Source: Flavobacteriaceae bacterium (GTDB lineage: Bacteria > Bacteroidota > Bacteroidia > Flavobacteriales > Flavobacteriaceae). Taken from it: a stretch of DNA of 64,000 bases. The position numbers and the translations under genes are program-made. This document shows, piece by piece, positions 1 to 5,888 of this stretch. The notes below the pieces were generated by a model, which worked only from the letters and a program-made list of their open reading frames with translations, was not told the DNA's origin and searched no databases. Every line of letters starts with the position of its first letter. Position 1 is the stretch's first letter. The stretch lies in NCBI GenBank assembly GCA_947448525.1, contig CANFNV010000009.1, positions 1-64,000 on the forward strand, read 5' to 3'.

Positions 1-452
1 CTTATCCATTAAATGTTGGCTCATGTAGCAGCCCGACAAATGCACCAGAAGGAGAAATGTTTATGAATTTTATGGATTATCCTTGGGACCCATACAAGTA
101 TATGTTTACTATAGACCAAGCTACAAGAATGCAGACTGCCATGCTAAACAGTCCATACAGGAATCAATTAGGAACTCATGGCTTGTGTTCTGCTCCTCTT
201 GCAATAAATGATTTAAATTTAAATGATACTATTTCTATTTATCCAAATCCAACTGCGAATCAAATAAATATTCAAACCTCTAATGGTATTTTATTAGACA
301 AAATAATTATTACTGATTTAACTGGAAAAAAAGTTGTGGAACAAACTCAAAATACTAATCAAGTTTCCGTTGAAAAACTGGCAACAGGCATTTATATTTT
401 AATTGGATATTCTGAAGGAAATAAATTTCAAGAAAAATTTACCAAGCAATAA
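1..452 (+). CDS. Secreted M43-type metallopeptidase, C-terminal part, with T9SS sorting domain (5' end off window)
   Basis: The reading frame is already open at base 3, so the N-terminus lies outside the window. The visible part begins with a Cys-containing stretch followed by EMFMNFMDYPWD and MFT..Q..RM, the Met-turn region and following helix typical of M43 (pappalysin/ulilysin-like) zinc proteases. The HExxH helix itself is not in the window. After a short linker comes a 70-residue T9SS type A sorting domain (IYPNPTANQINI, LTGKKV, LATGIYIL, ending in a basic KFTKQ tail). The protein would therefore be exported, moved across the outer membrane by T9SS and anchored or released. The peptidase family is inferred from the Met-turn region only; the sorting domain is clear. 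Confidence 0.8.
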   Translation, partial: YPLNVGSCSSPTNAPEGEMFMNFMDYPWDPYKYMFTIDQATRMQTAMLNSPYRNQLGTHGLCSAPLAINDLNLNDTISIYPNPTANQINIQTSNGILLDKIIITDLTGKKVVEQTQNTNQVSVEKLATGIYILIGYSEGNKFQEKFTKQ

Positions 453-476
453 ACTCTTTTATTTCTCATAAAAAAC

Positions 477-507
477 AAAAAAGTCCAACATTTCTGCTGG
501 ACTTTTG
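477..507 (+). terminator. Rho-independent terminator of the M43 peptidase gene
   Basis: AAAAGTCCA and TGGACTTTT form a stem around a 10-nt loop, with a T-run on the right arm. It lies 25 bp after the stop codon. The first base of the GCTCCCCCT attachment repeat follows directly, so before insertion this hairpin would have abutted the convergent tRNA-Asn gene. Confidence 0.8.
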
Positions 508-545
508 CTCCCCCTATTGGAGAAAGTTACAACTTTAATGCGATG
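507..545 (+). repeat. Left-end repeat of element A (att core plus conserved 30-bp arm)
   Basis: Core GCTCCCCCT at 507-515, then a 30-bp arm at 516-545. The whole 39 bp matches 1792-1830 with one difference (C at 533, T at 1818). The difference is synonymous (Asn) in the frame of the recombinase tail described in the findings. It is the likely attL of element A. Confidence 0.8.
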
Positions 546-953
546 GTAATTTACTTAACTATCAGAAAAACAATGAGTTAATAAATAATTATTTGTCGCA
601 ATTATCACCTTCACACTTCTTCGGAGAAAATCACTTTAAAATCTATTCATATGAATAAACTACTATTGATTTAAGAGTTTTTATTGTATAATATCAATAC
701 GGTATAATTATGTATAGATTCAGAATTTTATATTTAAGTTGTGGAGATTGAACTTAAAATAGCATAATAATACATTTTTTGTTTTAAACATTATTAATTT
801 AAATAGCTATATTTGAAATAATTAATACGATACAAACTTTCGCCAATCTACCCAAATTTGGGGTGATAAGCGAATGTTTATAGCGCCTATACACTAGTTG
901 GTGGCAATTATACCGAAACGAAACGCAAAGACAACTAACGACATAAAATTGAT
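546..953. other. Non-coding stretch upstream of the DinB-like gene
   Basis: No convincing gene is seen on either strand. Bases 546-581 continue the open frame that would form the C-terminal tail of element A's recombinase in the circular form, ending at TAA 579-581. The 10-mer GTTGGTGGCA (897-906) is the exact reverse complement of TGCCACCAAC at 1525-1534 just after the DinB-like gene, so that gene sits between short inverted copies. The rest is AT-rich with no clear signal. Confidence 0.5.
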
Positions 954-1523
954 ATGAAAAATGATTTTTTAGACAGTGCAAAAAAACAATTTGAGTATTA
1001 CAAAATGCTCGGAGAAAAAACATTTTCACAACTTTCAGACGAACAACTTTTTAGACAATTAAATGAAGAAAGTAATAGTATTGCGACAATCGTAAAACAT
1101 TTATGGGGAAATATGCTTTCTCGTTGGACAGATTTTTTGACAACAGACGGAGAAAAAAAATGGCGACAAAGAGACGCAGAATTTGACAACGATATTGCGG
1201 ACAGAACTGAACTTTTAGAAAAATGGAATGAGGGTTGGACTTGCTTATTTAACGCAATAAATCCGTTGACAGAAAACGATTTGACAAAGGAAATATTTAT
1301 ACGAAATCAAGGACACACGATAACAGAAGCTATAAACAGACAATTGGCTCATTATCCATATCACGTTGGACAAATTGTGTTTATTGGAAAATTATTGAGT
1401 AACGAAAATTGGACTTCACTTTCAATTCCGAAAGGAAACTCGAAAGAATATAACGCCGACAAATTTGCAAAACCGAAACATAAACAACATTTTACTGACG
1501 AATATATAAACGAAAAAAAATAA
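954..1523 (+). CDS. DinB-superfamily protein, DUF1572-like
   Basis: This 189-residue protein has the look of the DUF1572 branch of the DinB/YfiT four-helix-bundle superfamily. An N-terminal helix is followed by QLSDEQLF, then ..SIATIVKHLWGNMLSRWTDFL (first metal-binding His region), and a late HYPYHVGQIVFIGKLL segment supplying further His ligands. Members are usually metal-dependent enzymes, some using thiol cofactors, but the substrate of this one cannot be told. It is the only gene left in element A and is flanked by short inverted repeats and followed by a large stem-loop, suggesting a movable single-gene unit. The first ATG follows an ACATAAAATTGAT leader with no clear ribosome-binding site, as is common in Bacteroidota. 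Confidence 0.75.
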   Translation: MKNDFLDSAKKQFEYYKMLGEKTFSQLSDEQLFRQLNEESNSIATIVKHLWGNMLSRWTDFLTTDGEKKWRQRDAEFDNDIADRTELLEKWNEGWTCLFNAINPLTENDLTKEIFIRNQGHTITEAINRQLAHYPYHVGQIVFIGKLLSNENWTSLSIPKGNSKEYNADKFAKPKHKQHFTDEYINEKK

Positions 1524-1536
1524 CTGCCACCAACAG

Positions 1537-1640
1537 CAGTTACACGAGATGCAAGGATTTAGTGGAATTGCCGTTTCGCATTGAACTTTTTACTTAAATA
1601 GAAAATATGTAGTCACGAAGCCTTGCACCTCGTGTAGCTG
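1537..1640. repeat. Large imperfect stem-loop after the DinB-like gene
   Basis: The left arm CAGTTACACGAGATGCAAGG pairs with the right arm that ends CCTTGCACCTCGTGTAGCTG, with few mismatches over about 27 nt. The loop is about 50 nt. It begins 14 bp after the gene's stop codon and is too large for an ordinary terminator. It resembles in layout the structure at 5081-5239 and recalls folded cassette-recombination sites, but no integron core-site consensus was recognised. Confidence 0.6.
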
Positions 1641-1755
1641 CGGAACGTTATCACTTCTTTTTATATACCCAGATATCTTGTTTTAACTGCTAAAATTCAC
1701 AACTCCATTACAACTTCTTCTCAATGCCAGTAAGGTTTTGCAAAATTGTAGAAAT

Positions 1756-1785
1756 AAAAAAGAGGTCAATAATGACCTCTTTTTT
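1756..1785. repeat. Perfect 13-bp inverted repeat in the recombinase remnant
   Basis: AAAAAAGAGGTCA, loop ATAA, TGACCTCTTTTTT. It is identical to the hairpin at 16634-16663. It lies 6 bp before the attachment core and could be a bidirectional terminator, a recombinase binding arm, or both. Confidence 0.85.
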
Positions 1786-1791
1786 CAATTA

Positions 1792-1830
1792 GCTCCCCCT
1801 ATTGGAGAAAGTTACAATTTTAATGCGATG
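1792..1830 (+). repeat. Left attachment site of element B (core plus conserved arm)
   Basis: Core GCTCCCCCT 1792-1800, arm 1801-1830. 38 of 39 bases match the left end of element A (507-545). The arm is likely the right half-site of attP when the element is circular. Confidence 0.8.
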
Positions 1831-1866
1831 ATTGCTTATTCAATTCTCTTCAAATCAAGAGTATAG

Positions 1867-2119
1867 ATATTTTTGTTTTTTAATATTAGTAAAAGGTTAT
1901 TAAGTTTTGCCCCCCAGCCCCCCAAGTCAATTTTTTGATTTTTCAAGGAGAGTTTAAGTAAATAATATAGACAGAAGACCCAGTAGCCCCACTTCATATC
2001 ATTGCTTTTCCTGATGGGGTATGACGGTCATTATTTCAGACCCGATTATCTATTACTTTAATAAGTATAGTATTATTTGAAAAAGTAAAGTAATTGATAT
2101 GATTTTTGTTAAACTTTCT
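1867..2119. other. Non-coding left end of element B
   Basis: No gene is seen. It contains a C-rich tract (CCCCCCAGCCCCCC around 1910-1923), a type of intergenic tract that recurs in low-GC flavobacterial DNA, and AT-rich sequence leading to the AbiEi-like operator. Nothing else is recognised. Confidence 0.4.
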
Positions 2120-2156
2120 TTTTCGTCCCAAATATTCATTAAATTTGGGACGAAAA
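2120..2156. promoter_or_regulatory. Perfect 14-bp inverted repeat upstream of the AbiE-like operon (likely operator)
   Basis: TTTTCGTCCCAAAT at 2120-2133 and its exact reverse complement at 2143-2156, separated by 9 nt, lie 52 bp before the antitoxin start. AbiEi antitoxins are known to repress their own promoter by binding inverted repeats, so an autoregulatory operator is the best explanation. There is no T-run after it. Confidence 0.65.
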
Positions 2157-2207
2157 TAAAGTGACCGTTTCTAACAAAGAAATAAAAATGGAAAATAATA
2201 TATCATA

Positions 2208-2807
2208 ATGGAAAGACCAATTGTAGAAAATAAGATTTTTGAATCACTAAAATCACGTCAAAAAGGCGTTGTGATTTTCGTAAGTGATTTTTCAGATTAT
2301 GGAAGTGCTGAAAGTGTTAAAAAAGCACTTTTAAGATTGAACGAAAAGGAAACAATTGTTCGTTTAGCTCACGGCATTTACTTGTATCCAAAAGTTGATA
2401 AAGAGTTAGGTATTTTATTTCCTTCTACGGAGGACATAGCTTTAGCGATTGCAAGAAGAGATAAGGTTAGAATTATACCAACAGGTGTGCAAGCGTTGAA
2501 CAAATTGGGTTTATCTACTCAAGTTCCAATGAAGTTAGTATACTTAACGGATGGAGGCACCCGGAATATTAAAGTTGGTAAACGAACCATAAGCTTTAAA
2601 AATACAAGTCCAAAAAATTTATTTATGAAAGGAGAAATAAGTAGTATGGTAATTCAAGCATTAAAAACGATAGGAAATTCTCAATTGGACGATTCTACAC
2701 TGCTTAAAATTCAAAATATTCTTAAAAAAGAGAAAAAAGATAACATTATAAATGATGCCAAACTTGCTCCCGTATGGATTTCTAAAATTTTAACACAAAC
2801 AATATGA
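2208..2807 (+). CDS. AbiEi-like type IV antitoxin / transcriptional regulator (DUF6088-type)
   Basis: This 199-residue protein starts with a winged-helix region (residues ~1-75: KGVVIFVSDFSDYG, then SVKKALLRLNEKETIVRLAHGIYLYP), the N-terminal DNA-binding fold of AbiEi antitoxins. The C-terminal part carries the IIPTGVQALNKLGLSTQVP stretch typical of this family. It overlaps the next gene by 4 bp (ATGA), so the two are translationally coupled. The partner is a nucleotidyltransferase-type toxin, as in AbiE systems, where the antitoxin neutralises without direct binding and represses the operon. A perfect inverted repeat just upstream fits autoregulation. Role in phage defence or element maintenance is inferred from the family. 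Confidence 0.85.
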   Translation: MERPIVENKIFESLKSRQKGVVIFVSDFSDYGSAESVKKALLRLNEKETIVRLAHGIYLYPKVDKELGILFPSTEDIALAIARRDKVRIIPTGVQALNKLGLSTQVPMKLVYLTDGGTRNIKVGKRTISFKNTSPKNLFMKGEISSMVIQALKTIGNSQLDDSTLLKIQNILKKEKKDNIINDAKLAPVWISKILTQTI

Positions 2808-3811
2808 TGAATACGAATTGGCTAAAATTATCTAAAGAAAGAAAAATTGAAATACTTAATCAAGCTACAGATTTAACAGGTTTACCATCTATTGCAATTG
2901 AAAAAGATTGGTGGGTAACATTAGCATTAAACGCTTCTTTTTCTCTACCATATAGCAAACACATAGTATTTAAAGGAGGAACATCTTTAAGTAAAGGATG
3001 GAATCTAATAGATAGGTTTTCAGAAGATGTTGATTTAGCAATTGACAGGAAATTTTTTGGTTTTAACGGAGATATAAGTAAAACTCAAATAAAAAATTTA
3101 AGAAAATTATCTTGCGAGTTTATATCTACCACTTTCCTTGAAGATATAAAGAAAACCTTTGCCGAATGGGGAGTGACAAGTGAATGTGAATTGATTGCTC
3201 AGCCAGTGAACGATTCTGATAAAGACCCACAGGTAATAGAAATTCATTATAAATCAGTAGTTGATAAATCCGACTATTTACCGCAAAGAGTATTGATAGA
3301 AGTTAGCTCTCGTTCCCTAATGGAACCAACGGAAATAAGAGAAATCAATTCTATACTGAGCGATAATTTTTCTACTCAAACTTTTGCAACAGCTCCGTTT
3401 GGCGTTGCGTCTGTCCTCCCTCAAAGAACATTTTTAGAAAAAGTGTTTTTACTTCACGAAGAGTTTTCTCAAAATAATCAGAAAATAAGAATTGATAGAT
3501 TATCAAGACATTTGTATGATATAGAAAAATTGATGGATACCTCACACGGGGTTGATGCCTTGAAAAATTCTAAATTGTATAATGGTATTGTTGCACATAG
3601 AGAAAAGTTTAATGCGTTACGGGGACTTGATTATGCCAATCACGTTCCAAATAAAATCAATATCACCCCTCCTGAAAGCGTTATAAAAGAGTATGAAATG
3701 GATTATAGTGAAATGACTAAGTTTATGATTTATGGTAAATTCTTGAAGTTTGAAAAGTTGATTATTAGAATTAAAGATTTGCAAATGAGGATAAATAATT
3801 TAGAAAACTAA
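2804..3811 (+). CDS. AbiEii/AbiGii-family nucleotidyltransferase toxin
   Basis: The 335-residue protein contains the nucleotidyltransferase core near residues 50-80: FKGGTSLSKGW followed by RFSEDVDLAID, the GGT/S-L-SK and DxD-type motifs of the AbiEii/AbiGii (DUF1814) family. The KDWW segment before it is also family-typical. Known members add nucleotides to target RNAs (for example tRNA acceptor ends) and stop growth. It is coupled to the AbiEi-like antitoxin by a 4-bp overlap. Length and motif order are normal and no truncation is visible. The target cannot be deduced from sequence. Confidence 0.87.
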   Translation: MMNTNWLKLSKERKIEILNQATDLTGLPSIAIEKDWWVTLALNASFSLPYSKHIVFKGGTSLSKGWNLIDRFSEDVDLAIDRKFFGFNGDISKTQIKNLRKLSCEFISTTFLEDIKKTFAEWGVTSECELIAQPVNDSDKDPQVIEIHYKSVVDKSDYLPQRVLIEVSSRSLMEPTEIREINSILSDNFSTQTFATAPFGVASVLPQRTFLEKVFLLHEEFSQNNQKIRIDRLSRHLYDIEKLMDTSHGVDALKNSKLYNGIVAHREKFNALRGLDYANHVPNKINITPPESVIKEYEMDYSEMTKFMIYGKFLKFEKLIIRIKDLQMRINNLEN

Positions 3812-3818
3812 AATAATT

Positions 3819-4109
3819 ATGGAAACTAAAAGTTGGAAAGATATTAAGGATAACGTTTACGGTGTTAAAGGAACTGATAGACGAGATGAACTTGAAAGAG
3901 ATTTTGAAGGTCATAAAATAGGTCTTCAATTAAAAAAGGCAAGAGAGGAAAAACACCTAACTCAAACAGAACTTGGGGAACTTGTAGGTAAAAAGAGAGA
4001 ATACATATCAAGAATTGAAAATAACGGGAGCAACCTTACTTTAAAAACTTTGTATGATATTGCAGAAAAGGGTTTAGGTGGTAGAGTTAAAATTCAAATA
4101 GAATTATAA
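3819..4109 (+). CDS. XRE-family helix-turn-helix protein (HigA-like)
   Basis: This 96-residue protein has a classic XRE helix-turn-helix at residues ~35-90 (LKKAREEKHLTQTELGELVGKKREYISRIEN, here split by eye into recognition elements TQTELGELVG and REYISRIEN). The short N-terminal extension is of the kind seen in HigA antitoxins. It lies 7 bp after the AbiEii-like gene, so it is the third cistron of that operon. No RelE/HigB partner is adjacent. It may be an orphan antitoxin, a second regulator of the operon, or part of a three-gene AbiE variant. Confidence 0.8.
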   Translation: METKSWKDIKDNVYGVKGTDRRDELERDFEGHKIGLQLKKAREEKHLTQTELGELVGKKREYISRIENNGSNLTLKTLYDIAEKGLGGRVKIQIEL

Positions 4110-4138
4110 ACACTTTAATCTTGACACAAATATTAATC

Positions 4139-4163
4139 AACCTCTCTAACGGAGGTTTTTTTA
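4139..4163 (+). terminator. Rho-independent terminator after the AbiE-like operon
   Basis: AACCTC and GAGGTT stem with a 7-nt loop, followed by a run of seven T. It starts 29 bp after the XRE gene. Confidence 0.75.
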
Positions 4164-4203
4164 TTTAACCTCATCACACAACTTAATTAGTGGCAATTTA
4201 ATT

Positions 4204-4298
4204 AGTGTCTCAAAAAAATATCAAAAATGGGCGCCGACTTATTGGTTTCCCGCTGTAAGTTAGCCTTAAAGAAATTCAAAGGATATAATTGAGACATT
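4204..4298. repeat. Short inverted repeats flanking the promoter region of the small serine recombinase
   Basis: AGTGTCTCAA at 4204-4213 and TTGAGACATT at 4289-4298 are inverted with one mismatch. The second copy ends directly at the ATG. TTAATTAGTG also occurs twice in tandem just upstream. These could be an operator, a crossover site for the enzyme itself, or chance in AT-rich DNA. Confidence 0.35.
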
Positions 4299-4943
4299 AT
4301 GACAAAAGCAGTAATCTATTCTCGGGTCAGTTCAGAAGGTAATCGCCAGGACACCGAAAGACAAACAAACGAACTTAAAGAGTATGCCAACAAAATGGGT
4401 TATGAACTCGTTGAGGTCTATGAAGAAAAAGTAAGTGGTTTCAAAAAAAATGAAGACCGACCAATATTTTCAAAAATGTTGGAAGAAATTGAAAAAGGAA
4501 CTATTGATAAAGTATTGGTGTGGGAGTTGAGTAGAATTGGTCGTTCGGTTATACAATCACTTCAAAATATTCAACTCCTAACCGATAAAAAAGTATCCAT
4601 CTACATCAAGAACTTTAACTTGGAAACATTGAACGACGATAAAACTCCCAATTCATTATCAATGTTTATGGTGCAGATATTATTTTCTGTCGCTAATATG
4701 GAAGCACAACTAACTAAAAGCAGGATGGTTTCCGGATATCGCAATCATATAAAAAATGGCGGTAAGGTTGGAAGAAAATCAGGTTCTATTGAAACTGAAG
4801 AAGAAACCATCCAAAAACATTCAGATGTTCTAAAATTATTAAAAAAGAAATTGTCTATTCGGCAAATATCCGGATTAACGAATAAATCAACCAACACCGT
4901 CTTGAAGGTTAAATCAACCGCTCTTAAATTGCAAATGATATGA
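4299..4943 (+). CDS. Small serine recombinase (resolvase/invertase family)
   Basis: 214 residues. The N-terminal catalytic domain (1-~145) shows VIYSRVSS with the nucleophile Ser11, then the VWELSRIGRS segment, and the long arm-helix region VANMEAQLTKSRMVSGY. The C-terminal ~60 residues contain a helix-turn-helix (LSIRQISGLTNKSTNTVLKV). The domain order and length are those of DNA invertases and resolvases rather than large integrases. It stands alone between the AbiE-like operon and a large stem-loop. Its target site is unknown; short inverted repeats flank its own promoter region. Confidence 0.88.
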   Translation: MTKAVIYSRVSSEGNRQDTERQTNELKEYANKMGYELVEVYEEKVSGFKKNEDRPIFSKMLEEIEKGTIDKVLVWELSRIGRSVIQSLQNIQLLTDKKVSIYIKNFNLETLNDDKTPNSLSMFMVQILFSVANMEAQLTKSRMVSGYRNHIKNGGKVGRKSGSIETEEETIQKHSDVLKLLKKKLSIRQISGLTNKSTNTVLKVKSTALKLQMI

Positions 4944-5080
4944 TACATTAACAATGTTAGTAAAAATTATATTTCTTTGAAAATGAGATGTTTTGTCTAA
5001 AATGTAATATGTTAAATTATTTTGCTATTTTTGTTTTGTGAATTTTTAAAATTCATAAATTTTATTGAAAAAAAATATTA
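4944..5080. other. AT-rich spacer
   Basis: No gene, terminator or promoter is convincingly visible here. The next 160 bp form the large stem-loop described separately. Confidence 0.4.
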
Positions 5081-5239
5081 GCGTTTGCTATAAGTTCCTG
5101 TTAAAGAAACCGACCAAATTTCAAAGTACAGCGGGAAAGTATCAAGTAAATGCTCACGTCAAGGCGTGGGCGTTGCTTTACTTTGTTGTACGGGTTCTTG
5201 GTCGGACCTCTTTAACGAGTATAGCAACTGTCCCACGCT
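5081..5239. repeat. Large imperfect palindrome / stem-loop element (~160 bp)
   Basis: Reverse-complementing the right half gives, in the same order as the left half, the blocks TTGCTATA, GTTAAAGA, CCGACCAA, GTACA and AAGTAAA. The two arms of about 70 nt therefore pair along most of their length, and a small hairpin (CACG/CGTG) closes the centre. It lies between two unrelated genes. It could be a structured RNA, a cassette-recombination site or a non-autonomous repeat. No family was identified. Confidence 0.7.
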
Positions 5240-5291
5240 GATTTTTTATATTAATACTACAAAGGGACATTGTAGGCTAATGTAATAAAAT

Positions 5292-5843
5292 ATGACATTA
5301 CTGCAATACAGTCAAACTCTATTTTTAAAAGATTTACAATCATTAGATTTTATTTACCCTCATTCTATTGACATAGATTTAGAATTACGACCTTATGTTT
5401 ATGAAACTACTCCTTTTTTTGGGGGCAGTGGCTGGCAGAATATGGAGTCCGATTTATCAAAAATAAATGATGAGCACAAAAAATACTTTTGTATTTGCTT
5501 ATTTACAATGACGTCTGCCGACCAAAATATGTATTCCCATTTTAGAAGTAATTATGAATTTTTCTATAATAAAGTTAAATATCCAAAATTTGGTATAGTT
5601 AGTTTTGGTTATGCTTTTGAAAAACCTTGTTATTTATTAACACGCCCAACAGAAGTAGATTTTGAGTCAATACCTGAACTTGAAATCAAAGATTTCATTC
5701 ATCACCAATTTACAATTTCATTCAATTTTTTAAGAGATATTACTCCAAAACAATTTTTCACTGCGATGATTAATGATATCCATTTTAATTGTGAGAGTGA
5801 AATTTTTAAAAAAATATTGAATTGTATTAAATCAGAATTATAA
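5292..5843 (+). CDS. Hypothetical protein
   Basis: 183 residues with no recognised domain. No signal peptide or membrane segment is visible. The protein is rich in aromatic residues (FIYPHSIDIDLELRPYVYE, several Phe/Tyr-rich strands) and looks like a soluble mixed alpha/beta protein. It lies 45 bp upstream of the WG-repeat gene on the same strand and may be cotranscribed with it. The start is the first ATG after the large stem-loop region. Confidence 0.6.
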   Translation: MTLLQYSQTLFLKDLQSLDFIYPHSIDIDLELRPYVYETTPFFGGSGWQNMESDLSKINDEHKKYFCICLFTMTSADQNMYSHFRSNYEFFYNKVKYPKFGIVSFGYAFEKPCYLLTRPTEVDFESIPELEIKDFIHHQFTISFNFLRDITPKQFFTAMINDIHFNCESEIFKKILNCIKSEL

Positions 5844-5888
5844 CAAAATTAAGATATATCAACCCCTCGGTCAAATCAATAGCTAATT

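Larger units (their letters stand above)
507..1800. mobile_element. Element A: decayed remnant of an integrated element at the tRNA-Asn site
   Basis: Bounded by GCTCCCCCT at 507-515 and again at 1792-1800. Its first 30 bp after the left repeat (516-545) are nearly identical to the first 30 bp of element B (1801-1830). Its right end (1693-1791) is a 3' fragment of a large serine recombinase gene matching the one in element B. Only a DinB-like gene remains inside. The simplest reading is an older element of the same family that lost most of its content, with element B later inserted between it and the tRNA. Whether A was once longer is inference. Confidence 0.7.
1687..1866 (+). pseudogene. 3' remnant of a large serine recombinase (element A), fused in frame to the left end of element B
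   Basis: Bases 1693-1800 match 16571-16678 at 105 of 108 positions. In the recombinase frame this encodes the last 36 codons up to LAPP at the attachment core. An in-frame TAA at 1684-1686 and lack of similarity upstream show that the rest of the gene is gone. Downstream the frame continues across the core into element B's left end for 21 more codons (IGESYNFNAM...) to TAG at 1864-1866. This junction preserves what the recombinase C-terminus would look like when the element is circular. It is not expected to be a functional protein. Confidence 0.8.

Noticed and set aside
1537..1640. True integron attC site
   Set aside because: The arms fold well, but the expected RYYYAAC and GTTRRRY core boxes could not be placed at the ends and no integron integrase is present.
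5081..5239. CRISPR array or retron RNA
   Set aside because: There is a single fold-back with no repeated spacer pattern, and no cas or reverse-transcriptase gene is nearby.
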